A DNA stretch of 64,000 nucleotides from Hallella multisaccharivorax DSM 17128 (lineage in GTDB: Bacteria; Bacteroidota; Bacteroidia; Bacteroidales; Bacteroidaceae). Of this stretch, positions 18,301 to 26,072 are shown one piece after another. The notes beneath the pieces are model-generated. The model worked only from the letters and a program-made list of their open reading frames with translations. It was not told the origin of the DNA and made no database searches. Each line of letters opens with the position of its first letter. Position 1 is the first letter of the stretch. Both the position numbers and the translations under genes were made by a program. The stretch lies in contig NZ_GL945017.1 in assembly GCF_000218235.1 (NCBI RefSeq), positions 2,866,422-2,930,421 of the forward strand, read 5' to 3'.

Positions 18301-18792
18301 ATGGATATTTCAAAGAAAATGCAGGATGCGTTCAATGCGCAGATCACACAGGAGCTGTATTCATCAAATCTCTATCTTGAGATGGCTTTCTGGTTCCGTA
18401 AAGAAGGCTGGAATGGCTTTGCCAGCTGGATGACAAAGCAGAGTGCTGAGGAAAAGAATCATGCTCTTCGTATGGCTGATTTTGTACTCAACCGTGGAGG
18501 AGAAGCGCATGTAGGTGCTATCGATGCTCCTCAGACAGACTTCAAGGATCCGAAACAAATCTTTGAAACAACGATGGATCATGAGAAGAAGGTCTCCGAC
18601 CTCATCTATCAGCTTGCAGAGAAAGCAGAGGAAGAAAAGGATCGTGCATCGGTAAACTTTATTGATACCTTTGTTGACGAGCAGGTTGAGGAGGAAAAGA
18701 GTGTACGTGATATATTGAATCTCTTCCGTCACCGTGATGGTCATACCGTGGCCAATATCGATGATATTCTCGGTGCTCGCAAAGAAGAGTAG
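18301..18792 (+). CDS. ftnA: ferritin (FtnA type), iron storage
   Basis: A 163-residue non-haem ferritin with the four-helix ferroxidase pattern: QELYSSNLYLEMAFWF (about 16-31), SAEEKNHALRMADF (about 48-61, E-x-x-H), and the Glu pair around VDEQVEEE (about 124-131). Full length with the usual short C-terminal helix. It oxidises Fe(II) and stores Fe(III) in the cytoplasm. It is probably co-expressed with the cupin and nitroreductase upstream. Confidence 0.93.
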   Translation: MDISKKMQDAFNAQITQELYSSNLYLEMAFWFRKEGWNGFASWMTKQSAEEKNHALRMADFVLNRGGEAHVGAIDAPQTDFKDPKQIFETTMDHEKKVSDLIYQLAEKAEEEKDRASVNFIDTFVDEQVEEEKSVRDILNLFRHRDGHTVANIDDILGARKEE

Positions 18793-18797
18793 TTAAA

Positions 18798-18866
18798 GAT
18801 ATCCTCAATATAATAGCTAACGGATGGCTTCCACATAGGAAACCATCCGTTAACAGTGAGGATGTC
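18798..18866. terminator. large hairpin, probable bidirectional terminator
   Basis: TAACGGATGG (18818-18827) pairs with CCATCCGTTA (18843-18852), and an outer stem GATATCCTCA/TGAGGATGTC encloses it. It follows ferritin (+) and precedes the end of the response regulator gene (-), so it can serve both. No long U tract is present. From 18867 to 19032 nothing else is seen. Confidence 0.6.
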
Positions 18867-19032
18867 ATCTGAACTGTGTCATAGACTAAACCGATAAATT
18901 TATCATCGCTCTGTTTTATAGAGCATAAACATTATCAGATACGCAATTCCCTGAAATCCTTCATCCCCGACAAATCTGCCATTCTCATACCTACTCTGAT
19001 AGAGATAAAACCTATCAAGCCTATTCTTGTTA

Positions 19033-19785
19033 TCATCTGTCGAGCCAATTCTTCAATTGCGTGATTTTGTCTTTGCTGACCACAATTCGCAAATCAGGGA
19101 ATCTATGAAGGCTAACGGTCATTTTGTATTTGGAGAAATTGGTAAGTTTGTCAATACTTTCGACATTTACCATATATTGTCGGCTAACACGGAAGAACAA
19201 ATTGGGATTTAATTGCTGCTCCAAGTCATTCAGAGATTGGTTGATGGTTACAGAATTACCATCACTAAGGTATGCCCTAACGCCACCATTCTCCGAGAAG
19301 AAATAACTAATGTCTGCCGTCTTGACAAGTTTGAAGCCATCATAGATATGCACAAGGAAATAGTCTCTCCATTTCTTGCCAGTTGCTATCCCCATTTTCT
19401 CCATCAGAGCTGAATAATCAATGACTTTGTTGCACATGGATTTAGCCTTTGCCAGGGCTTTTTCTAATTCTTTGGGCAATATCGGCTTCTGAAGATAGGC
19501 GATGCCGTTGCTCTTGAATGCCTCCAAGGCATACTCATTATAAGCTGTGGTGAATATAACAGGCGAAGTCGGTGCTATCTCCAAGAAAGCCTCGAATACA
19601 TCACCGTCGCCCAGTCTTATGTCCGCAAAGATTACATCCTCGTCATGCGGATTTTGCAGATAGTCGATGACCGCTTTCATTGTGGTAAGCGGTCCTTGTA
19701 TTTCCAGAGAGTTGTCTATGTTTTGCAAGAGGCGTTTCAGTCTTGAAAAGCCACGCTCTTCGTCTTCAATGATTAAAACTTTCAT
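19033..19785 (-). CDS. LytTR-family response regulator
   Basis: A 250-residue regulator. The receiver domain (1-120) starts MKVLIIEDEERG, with the acidic pocket at Glu7/Asp8, the phospho-acceptor Asp in IFADIRLGDGD at about 56, Thr in FTTAYNEYALEAF and Lys in LQKPI. The LytTR DNA-binding domain covers about 145-250 (FLVHIYDGFKLVKTADISYFFSENGG, LFFRVSRQYMVNVESI). Its start overlaps the sensor kinase stop as ATGA, so the two are translationally coupled. LytTR proteins bind paired direct repeats; a 26-bp tandem repeat lies upstream of the kinase promoter. Confidence 0.93.
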   Translation of the reverse strand: MKVLIIEDEERGFSRLKRLLQNIDNSLEIQGPLTTMKAVIDYLQNPHDEDVIFADIRLGDGDVFEAFLEIAPTSPVIFTTAYNEYALEAFKSNGIAYLQKPILPKELEKALAKAKSMCNKVIDYSALMEKMGIATGKKWRDYFLVHIYDGFKLVKTADISYFFSENGGVRAYLSDGNSVTINQSLNDLEQQLNPNLFFRVSRQYMVNVESIDKLTNFSKYKMTVSLHRFPDLRIVVSKDKITQLKNWLDR

Positions 19786-20786
19786 GATTTTGATAAGATA
19801 GGAAGTTTGACTTCAAAATATTTATGATTGTTGATAACGATTATTTCCTTTCCTAATTGACTATAACGCAGACGCAAGTTTGTCAATCCCTTTTGTGTTG
19901 TAGGTAAAGAACTCTTTATCGGATTCAATACATTTCTAACGATGATATATTCATCTTGACGATATATCGAGATGGAAAGCGGGCTATCCTTTGTATGGCA
20001 GTTATGCTTTATCGCATTCTCCACCATCATTTGTATAGCCAAAGGCAAGGTTTTGTCCTTGCACCTTTCTATTTCTTCAGCGACTTCTACATGTATGGTA
20101 TGAGGCGAACTTATCTCTTGAAGTTCACAATAGTTCTTCACGAAATGAATCTCTTCATGTACAGGCACTGTCTCATCATCCAAATGTGTGACTACATGTC
20201 TATAGATTTCGGAGAATTTCAGAGTGAAATTTTCTGCCTGTACAGGATTCTCCTCTATCAAGTCAGCCAATGTGTTGATACTGTTGAATATGAAATGTGG
20301 ATTTGTTTGCTGACGCAAGAGATTGTTGGTAAGCACTACGTTTTCTTTCTCTTTTTTGATGAGGATGGAACAATAATATAGGCAGGCATTTACCATGGTC
20401 AACAACGTGGCGATTAATCCAAAGACGTATAATCTGTCCCAATAAACTTCGTTCCCTGAATGCCAGAGAGTATCGAATATGTTTTCAAATGCAACAGCCC
20501 AAGTAAAGTTGACTATCAGTAATAGAAGTATATGAGTGGCAAAGCGAGGATAGCTTATGTTGCCTTTTACAAAGATGTTACCCAAGACATTGGAAACCCA
20601 TAAAGAAAACAATGCGTAAAAAGAACAATATGCAATGTCGAAGCACAGGTCTTTAATAGTAATGCCTGTACCCACGAACATATCAAAGTCCATCAATGCC
20701 CATAGCAAGTAGGAAAAGATGCATGTGGCGATGGATATGATGAACCAATTCTTTATAAAACCATGATATTTCTTCATATTACTCAT
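19782..20786 (-). CDS. LytS-like sensor histidine kinase
   Basis: About 334 residues from the ATG at 20786, preferred over 20861 because a standard promoter (-7 box 20796-20803) lies just upstream of it. Four to five membrane helices (about 10-150) are followed by a His_kinase domain of the LytS type, with NPHFIFNSINTLADLI (phospho-acceptor His) and an ATPase N-box LAIQMMVENAIKHNCH. No extracellular sensor domain is seen, so the membrane part probably senses the signal. Partner of the LytTR regulator it overlaps. Confidence 0.9.
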   Translation of the reverse strand: MSNMKKYHGFIKNWFIISIATCIFSYLLWALMDFDMFVGTGITIKDLCFDIAYCSFYALFSLWVSNVLGNIFVKGNISYPRFATHILLLLIVNFTWAVAFENIFDTLWHSGNEVYWDRLYVFGLIATLLTMVNACLYYCSILIKKEKENVVLTNNLLRQQTNPHFIFNSINTLADLIEENPVQAENFTLKFSEIYRHVVTHLDDETVPVHEEIHFVKNYCELQEISSPHTIHVEVAEEIERCKDKTLPLAIQMMVENAIKHNCHTKDSPLSISIYRQDEYIIVRNVLNPIKSSLPTTQKGLTNLRLRYSQLGKEIIVINNHKYFEVKLPILSKS

Positions 20787-20795
20787 TTTCGCTTG

Positions 20796-20827
20796 CAAAT
20801 TTAGTATTTTTTTTGCGAGATAGACAA
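20796..20827 (-). promoter_or_regulatory. promoter of the LytS/LytTR pair
   Basis: Minus-strand TTG, a 21-base spacer and TAAATTTG, then the ATG at 20786 only about 10 bases on. The transcript would have almost no leader. This decides the kinase start. Confidence 0.6.
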
Positions 20828-20890
20828 TAGCAAGAGCCATGAATGACGAAAAATCTCCCATGAATCCGCTATTTTTGCTTATGAATCATT

Positions 20891-20942
20891 CATAGGGTAG
20901 TTAGATCAGGTTCATCCATAGGGTAGTTAGATCAGGTTCATC
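20891..20942. repeat. two perfect 26-bp tandem repeats between divergent genes
   Basis: Copies 20891-20916 and 20917-20942 are identical (CATAGGGTAGTTAGATCAGG then TTCATC); a partial TTCAT precedes the first. They lie between the LytS promoter and the promoter of the lipoprotein operon, where a LytTR regulator binding paired direct repeats would be expected. Binding is inference. Confidence 0.7.
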
Positions 20943-20994
20943 TGTGATTTATAGGGATTCATGCCCCAATTTCTCCGACTCATGATGATTGGGC

Positions 20995-21025
20995 TTGCAC
21001 GGACAAAAATAACATTATAATTTTG
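20995..21025 (+). promoter_or_regulatory. promoter of the small lipoprotein operon
   Basis: TTG at 20995-20997, 20 bases, then TAATTTTG at 21018-21025, a textbook Bacteroidetes arrangement, about 38 bases before the ATG at 21063. Confidence 0.7.
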
Positions 21026-21062
21026 CACTTGATATCTTCAATGTTTAATCAGAAAATATAAA

Positions 21063-21362
21063 ATGGAATTTATTTTTAAGAAGATCTTTTTTGCATTTCT
21101 GTGCATTGTAGCACTAATGTGCTCACTATCTTCCTGCGAGTCAGATGACAGCATGGGAGAAGAAGTTGCTGTAAAGAACTCTGTGAATGAATCAACGCTT
21201 AGTGAGGCTGATGCTCAAAAAGCTTTTGCAAAAGTCTTATCTGTTGCTGTTGCTAAGGATGGAACTTTGAGATCTTTTTTAAAGAATGAAGCTGTAAGGC
21301 AGTATGACAAGGATTATGATGTGTTTTATCCATTTGTGAAAGATGAGATAGTAGAGATATGA
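21063..21362 (+). CDS. small lipoprotein, unknown function
   Basis: A 99-residue protein with a lipoprotein signal: hydrophobic FFAFLCIVALMCSLSSC, with the lipid-bearing Cys at about residue 27. The rest contains AFAKVLSVAVAKDGTLRSFLKNEAVRQYDKDYDVFYPFVKDE, a stretch also seen near the start of longer Bacteroidetes secreted proteins. This may therefore be the front part of a once longer gene. Its stop overlaps the next start as ATGA. It is the first gene after a strong promoter beside the LytTR system and may be its target. Confidence 0.7.
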   Translation: MEFIFKKIFFAFLCIVALMCSLSSCESDDSMGEEVAVKNSVNESTLSEADAQKAFAKVLSVAVAKDGTLRSFLKNEAVRQYDKDYDVFYPFVKDEIVEI

Positions 21363-21568
21363 CCGAAACTAAAACAATTTCTGTAAAAGGCTCTGATTTA
21401 TTCTACATTAGTAAATTTCATGTTACCAAACAACACCATACAGGATTCCGTCATAGCAAGTGGTGGTACGCTACTACCCCAGAAGACCTTATGGGAAAAT
21501 GGGTAGATGTTTCTTCTAAAGATCTATATCTTACTGGAACATGGGATCTTTCAAATAGCAGACTATGA
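21359..21568 (+). CDS. hypothetical 69-residue protein
   Basis: A short frame overlapping both neighbours by four bases (ATGA). It has no signal peptide or membrane segment. It contains GSDLFYISKFHVTKQ, HSKWWYATTPEDLMGKW and LYLTGTWDL, which look like strands of a secreted beta-rich domain. It may be the displaced distal part of the preceding lipoprotein after a frameshift, rather than a free protein. No family recognised. Confidence 0.45.
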   Translation: MTETKTISVKGSDLFYISKFHVTKQHHTGFRHSKWWYATTPEDLMGKWVDVSSKDLYLTGTWDLSNSRL

Positions 21569-22206
21569 TTATGGTAAAGAAAGTGTTGAAGAGTAAAAAC
21601 TACAGGATGCTTATATGGGCATTCTTTATGCTAATGGTATTGGCTTCTTGCTCAAAAGATGACGAGCCGGAAGAAGTCATATATCATCAGAGTTATGTTA
21701 AGGGAAAGTTGAACGACACAGAAATCTCAATGAATGATATTAATGCCTTGGTTTCTTCTACAAAATCTGATTATAATTTTATTGTCAGAGAAAATGAAGA
21801 GAAGGTTTCTATGTTTGACTGGAAAGTAAAACTTGTAGATACACCAGATTCTGTTGTTACCCTTTGCCTTCATCTTGATAATATTTCAAGGACTAATAGT
21901 ATGATTGCGTCCCCTAACAATGCCCCTACATCTGTTCAAACAAAGGACAAATGCTATATTACCGTAAAGAATCTAAGAACAGAAAAATCTGTTACTTACA
22001 CTCCTACGGAGCATTCTCAGATTTCTGCCGAATGGAATTATTTTACGGTTACACCAGACTCTAAATCCGAGAAACATAATGGGGTGACGTGGGATTATCC
22101 AGGTCGTGTTTGGTCTGGCATTGATGGCAGACTTTCTGGTACATTCATCAATAGTTCCAAACTCAATCAGACAATAAAACTTGACATTAATTTCAAGTTA
22201 TATTAA
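21565..22206 (+). CDS. lipoprotein, unknown function
   Basis: 213 residues (or 211 from the ATG at 21571) with a lipoprotein signal: WAFFMLMVLASC, Cys at about residue 29, then SKDDEPEE. The mature part is beta-rich with YHQSYVKGKLNDTEISMNDIN, a pattern seen in Bacteroidetes DUF5025-like lipoproteins, although I cannot assign the family with confidence. It ends before a clear terminator, closing the three-gene operon. Confidence 0.75.
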   Translation: MIMVKKVLKSKNYRMLIWAFFMLMVLASCSKDDEPEEVIYHQSYVKGKLNDTEISMNDINALVSSTKSDYNFIVRENEEKVSMFDWKVKLVDTPDSVVTLCLHLDNISRTNSMIASPNNAPTSVQTKDKCYITVKNLRTEKSVTYTPTEHSQISAEWNYFTVTPDSKSEKHNGVTWDYPGRVWSGIDGRLSGTFINSSKLNQTIKLDINFKLY

Positions 22207-22219
22207 GTTATCTAAAACA

Positions 22220-22255
22220 AAGATGTGCCAAGAACTTCCAAACTTGGCACATCTT
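22220..22255 (+). terminator. rho-independent-like terminator
   Basis: A perfect 13-bp stem AAGATGTGCCAAG / CTTGGCACATCTT with a ten-base loop, followed by a T-rich stretch, 14 bases after the lipoprotein stop. Confidence 0.85.
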
Positions 22256-22299
22256 CATTTTCTTCGAAATTTTTAAGTTAAACCAAAAAACAAAGGAAA

Positions 22300-22387
22300 A
22301 TGAAGAAAGTAATTTTAGCAATGTGTACAGACTCTTGTTATGGCAAGCATTTTCCCTCTGCATAGCATGGCGCAACAGGGAAAAGAC
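22300..22387 (+). pseudogene. start of a secreted-protein gene, frameshifted and cut by an intron fragment
   Basis: From the ATG at 22300 the frame begins MKKVILAMCT. After a one-base shift it continues TLVMASIFPLHSMAQQGKDS, which together make a typical Bacteroidetes signal peptide ending at Ala-Gln-Gln. After about 22387 the sequence becomes group II intron maturase. The original gene cannot be identified. Confidence 0.45.
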
Positions 22388-22703
22388 AGTTATCTCCTAT
22401 GTCCGAGGTGTGAAGTACCCTGGCTACTCGTTTAAAGGGAAGTGCGAGCTGAGCGTTATGAAACAGTTGGTAGCAAGAACAGACGAATGGTTGCGCAGAC
22501 GAATACGCATGTGTATATGGAAGTCATGGAAGAAACCTCGAACAAAGGTGAGGAACCTTGAAAAATGTGGCATTGACCAATACAAGGCTTACCAATGGGG
22601 TAATACACGTTTAGGTTATTGGAGGATAGCGGGCAGTCCAATACTGCATAGTACAATGTCTAACCAGAATCTTAGGAGTGCGGGGGTATACTTGCCTGTC
22701 TGA
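22388..22703 (+). pseudogene. group II intron maturase fragment
   Basis: Encodes only the end of an intron protein: VRGVKYPGYSF, then a jump to ARTDEWLRRRIRMCIW and YWRIAGSPILHSTMSNQNLRSAG. Compared with the copy at 1-417, the stretch between GYSF and TDEWL is largely missing and everything upstream is gone. This is a decayed, non-mobile remnant. Confidence 0.8.
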
Positions 22704-22730
22704 TGAATATGCCAAATGGTTACCATAAAA

Positions 22731-22832
22731 GAGGAACCGCCGTATGCCGAACGGCACGTACAGTGGTGTGAGAGGTCGGTAAACACGAAAGTAGAAGGTA
22801 GCACCTACGATTAGTGTTTACCTCCTACTCGA
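22731..22832 (+). ncRNA. group II intron domains V-VI of the remnant
   Basis: GAACCGCCGTATGCC...GGCACGTACAG forms a domain V-like hairpin. AAACACGAAAGTAG/CTACGATTAGTGTTT forms a domain VI-like stem. The end CTACTCGAT matches the intron at 471. Confidence 0.65.
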
Positions 22833-22879
22833 TTTTGCCAAAAGGATTTACATTTTAGCGATCGCCAGCCATTCATCGT

Positions 22880-23101
22880 AGTGCAGGGTAGGGCCCTGTG
22901 CCCTACCTAAAAAGACGTCATAACGTTGGATAAAAAAGTTAAGGCCACACCGTAACTTTCCCTGTGCCCTACCTAAAAAGACGTCATAACCGATGATAAA
23001 GTGGTCGAACATGGCTTGAGGTGGCCCACGGGGGGCCACCCTGCACTGAATAAAGTAGTCGAACATGGCTTGAGGTGGCCCACGGGGGGCCACCCTGCAC
23101 T
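22880..23101. repeat. cluster of palindromic repeat elements (REP-like)
   Basis: Contains one arm (22880-22908) of the palindrome found complete at 48465-48558. It also has a 30-bp direct repeat at 22895-22924 and 22961-22990 (CCTGTGCCCTACCT then AAAAAGACGTC), and a 44-bp direct repeat at 23004-23047 and 23058-23101 that carries the hairpin GGTGGCCC/GGGCCACC. The open frame through it is repeat-derived and not a gene. 23102-23161 shows only a short GC-rich hairpin. Confidence 0.8.
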
Positions 23102-23161
23102 AATGCTCTAACTGAAATTTATTGAAGACGGGCCTCCGAAGGCCGTGATATGATGAACGGT

Positions 23162-23395
23162 TCAGGCGAGAGAATAGCCTAACTTCTTCAAGAAAACTTC
23201 CACTGCTCTGTGGCTTTCGACTTCCTCTTGTAGCAGTTTTGCCATGTCCGTCTGAATCTGTTTCATCTCCGTGGTGTAGTCAACAGTCTCCGTACTGCCT
23301 CTTGAACGAGTTACGAACCGGCAGCGTTCACATCCCGTTATACCAAGTTTGTTATGCAGGGCTTCGGCGCGAGAGTACTTTTCCCCAAACCTCAA
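23162..23395 (-). CDS. hypothetical short protein, doubtful
   Basis: A 77-residue frame starting with TTG overlapping the stop of the preceding gene (TTGA). The C-terminal half is helix-like (EMKQIQTDMAKLLQEEVESHRAVEVFLKKLGYSL). No family recognised and no signal peptide. It could be a coupled gene or chance; weak call. Confidence 0.3.
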   Translation of the reverse strand: MRFGEKYSRAEALHNKLGITGCERCRFVTRSRGSTETVDYTTEMKQIQTDMAKLLQEEVESHRAVEVFLKKLGYSLA

Positions 23396-23910
23396 TGTTT
23401 CCCCGTCATGGCCTTGTTCATTCCTTCCATAAACTGTGCCTGCAGTTGGCGGGCCGTCTTGTTGTTGGGGTTGAGGCGTAAAGCCAGCGCGAAGTTGTCG
23501 AGTGCGTCACGATAGTAGCGTTGTCCGTTTTGCTGCGGATTAGTGACAATGAGGCAGGTATAGTAGAAGCCTTTCAGTGTGGCAAGGTCCGACTGGGCAG
23601 ATGGAGCCTTCAACGGAAGAGCCTCAATGCGGCTGATGACGCGCTGGCTCTCTTCTAACAAGGATGCTGCCCGCTGGTCGGAGGGATGCGTCACCACCTC
23701 AGAGAGTATCAACATGCCCTGCTGATACTTAGGCCCGATGCTGTCGGGCTGCATGGCCTCTAAGCGTTTCAGGCCTGCAAGCCGCTGCTCCAGCGTGGGC
23801 TGTTCCTGTTGGGCATGAAGGCTTAATGTACTGACAACCATCAGAAAGACGGCGAGAACGGCACGGAGGAGACTTGTATCCCTGCGTGAACTAAAAGTTT
23901 GAGATGTCAT
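23392..23910 (-). CDS. small exported TPR-like protein
   Basis: About 172 residues from ATG 23910; longer starts would run through the TonB receptor gene. It has a signal peptide (LLRAVLAVFLMVVSTLSLHAQ) and then a helical region with LATLKGFYYTCLIV and YYRDALDNFALALRLNPNNKTARQLQAQF, a TPR-like unit. Its start overlaps the receptor's 3' end by 20 bases, so it is co-translated with that receptor. Probably periplasmic; function unknown. Confidence 0.7.
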   Translation of the reverse strand: MTSQTFSSRRDTSLLRAVLAVFLMVVSTLSLHAQQEQPTLEQRLAGLKRLEAMQPDSIGPKYQQGMLILSEVVTHPSDQRAASLLEESQRVISRIEALPLKAPSAQSDLATLKGFYYTCLIVTNPQQNGQRYYRDALDNFALALRLNPNNKTARQLQAQFMEGMNKAMTGKH

Positions 23911-25951
23911 AAGCTTTATTACTTTTAAGTGAAATGAATATACCAAGATAGAAAAACCTCTTACTGCTACTCCTGATGGAGCTGCCATCATTGCCATAGC
24001 CATAGACGTTGTCACGGCCAAGCAGATTGCTCAAGGATGAGTAGATGATGATGCGGCGGCAGGGAAGATAGGATACTGAGGCATTTAAGCTGTTATAGTT
24101 GGGTGTGGCGCGTCCACGGACGATGCGCGAGGAAGCAAACGATTCGGTGAGTCCGAGCGAGAATCTACCTAAGCCATATTTTACTGAGAGGCGGAGATTG
24201 TGGAGAGAGGAGAAGGCGGGACGGCACTCTGATGTTTCGTCGAGCCAGCGTCTGCGCGCGTTGTTGTAACTGTAGCTGACCATCGTGGAAAGGTTGGGCA
24301 GCAGAGATTGGTCGTCAATAAACACATCGAACCCCCTGCTCCATCCTGTGCCGTCGGCTGTATAGGCTTGTCCCTCCCAAGTAGGAAGATGATGGTAGCG
24401 TTTGGTATAAGCCTCCAGACGAATGGTGGTATTTTTAAACTGCTGGACAAGCGTGGCGATATAGTGGTCGGCAACTGTCACAGGCAATGCTGTTGCGCTC
24501 CGTGCCAAAATGGTGTCGACAGCCGTCTGGCTGTATCGTCCTGCCGACAGAGAAACCTGTAGGGACGCCGACGGATGATAATGGGCCTGCACTCGTGGAA
24601 GGAAAGTCCATTGATGATTCTGGCTGTTGTAGCCCAAGCGACAGGAGGCATTGGCAAAGAGCGTAGATGACACGCGGTACAGCGCTTCTGTGAAAAATGC
24701 CGGAAGATGAAAAGAACGGTGAGTATGGAAATCCATGACTGTCGGTGCCTGATACCCGACATTATAGTGCCGGATGAAGTCTTCTGTCCCAGCGGTCATC
24801 TTCAGGCGGGATGAGAAGGTCTTGCTGATCTTGGCTTTCAGATGAACCTCACTGCTGTTATGGGTAAAGTGGTCTCCAACCATCATTGCTTCGTCAATGT
24901 CCTGCCAATAGCCGCTGAGCGCCATGCCTGCAAACCAGTTGACCCTGCCTTTCAGCACACCTTTCATTACACTGTTGAAATAGATATTGTTCTCACCAAG
25001 GCTTAGTCTCCTTCCGTCGGTGTTCAAGATGAGTGAGGTATGGTCGTAGCCGAGATAGGTCTTTGATACCGTCGAGGTTGTCGGCTGCATCTTCCACTGC
25101 ATCTCTCCAGAGAGCTGTCGGTAAGGCTGTTGCCAGTCTTGACGGTCAGGGAAGATCCGATGATAAAGTCCCAGGTCAAGATAACTCATGTTCATTGACA
25201 GGCTTCCGGCATCAAAAGCCCGTGTGCCTCCAATGTTCCAGTCAATGAGTGAGGCGCTGACGCCTAACTTGTCACTGGTCGACTGGTCGGTCGTCTCCAT
25301 CGGCAAGACCGATGACAGTGCCTGGTCGTACTCAGCCTCATAACCGCCAAGAGAGAAGTCGATGCCTTTGAATAGAAAAGGAGAGAAACGCCCTCGTGAG
25401 GAATTGTTGGGTGCCGTAGTGGTATAGGGCTGCAGCACGTGCATGCCATTGATATAGGTCTGACACTCCTCGCTGCTGCCACCGCGAACGTAGAGCTTTC
25501 CGTCTTCACCCACTTTCTGTGTTCCGGGCAGACTTTGCAGTGCTGCGACGATATCACCACAACTGGCTCCGTCAGCCACAATATCCAAGGCCCCCATCCG
25601 TTTCAATCCATTGGCACTGCCAAAGCTGAAGCGGCTGCCTGTCACTACGACTTCATCAATGGATGCAGTGTGTGAACGGAGGAGGACATGAAGGCTGTCG
25701 TGTGCAGTCCCTATTCTCAAATACTTGTCATCATAACCCATACAGCTGACGACAAGGGTGTCTCCTTTCTCACTGTTGAAGGAGAAGATGCCGAGAGAGT
25801 CGGTAAGTGTGCCATCCATTGTGCCTTTGACAAACACGTTGGCATTAACAATGGCATGATGACCATCAGTCACCTTGCCGGAAATGGTGCGCTGAGCCTG
25901 TAAATTGACAGCGACAAGCAAGAACGGAAGTATGAGAATTGTTTGTTTCAT
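23891..25951 (-). CDS. TonB-dependent receptor with carboxypeptidase-regulatory domain
   Basis: A 686-residue receptor with a signal peptide (MKQTILILPFLLVAVNLQAQ), CarboxypepD_reg-like domain (about 22-95, ISGKVTDGHHAIVNANVFVKG), plug (about 100-225, VVVTGSRFSF, VAALQSLPGTQ, KLYVRGGSSEECQTYINGM) and a beta barrel. It is shorter than most SusC proteins, nearer to siderophore or metal receptors; no ligand can be named. It is preceded by a near-perfect promoter and followed by the TPR-like gene it overlaps. A LytTR-type membrane regulator lies just upstream. Confidence 0.88.
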   Translation of the reverse strand: MKQTILILPFLLVAVNLQAQRTISGKVTDGHHAIVNANVFVKGTMDGTLTDSLGIFSFNSEKGDTLVVSCMGYDDKYLRIGTAHDSLHVLLRSHTASIDEVVVTGSRFSFGSANGLKRMGALDIVADGASCGDIVAALQSLPGTQKVGEDGKLYVRGGSSEECQTYINGMHVLQPYTTTAPNNSSRGRFSPFLFKGIDFSLGGYEAEYDQALSSVLPMETTDQSTSDKLGVSASLIDWNIGGTRAFDAGSLSMNMSYLDLGLYHRIFPDRQDWQQPYRQLSGEMQWKMQPTTSTVSKTYLGYDHTSLILNTDGRRLSLGENNIYFNSVMKGVLKGRVNWFAGMALSGYWQDIDEAMMVGDHFTHNSSEVHLKAKISKTFSSRLKMTAGTEDFIRHYNVGYQAPTVMDFHTHRSFHLPAFFTEALYRVSSTLFANASCRLGYNSQNHQWTFLPRVQAHYHPSASLQVSLSAGRYSQTAVDTILARSATALPVTVADHYIATLVQQFKNTTIRLEAYTKRYHHLPTWEGQAYTADGTGWSRGFDVFIDDQSLLPNLSTMVSYSYNNARRRWLDETSECRPAFSSLHNLRLSVKYGLGRFSLGLTESFASSRIVRGRATPNYNSLNASVSYLPCRRIIIYSSLSNLLGRDNVYGYGNDGSSIRSSSKRFFYLGIFISLKSNKAYDISNF

Positions 25952-25955
25952 ACCG

Positions 25956-25986
25956 CAAAGTTACGGCATCAAACAGACGCTTGCAA
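25956..25986 (-). promoter_or_regulatory. promoter giving a probable leaderless mRNA for the TonB receptor
   Basis: Minus-strand TTG, a 20-base spacer and TAACTTTG (25956-25963). Only four bases separate this -7 box from the ATG at 25951, so transcription should start at or within a base or two of the start codon. Confidence 0.65.
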
Positions 25987-26072
25987 ATATTCAGGACAGA
26001 CAACGAAGTTGCGGGATAAACAACTATGTGTCAAGCTGAATGACTATCTTTTGGGATGAATGGCTAAGCCGC

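Noticed and set aside
22848..23093. 81-residue frame with an internal repeat (RVAPRGPPQAMFD twice)
   Set aside because: It is the translation of the 44-bp direct repeats and hairpins; it is a repeat element, not a gene.
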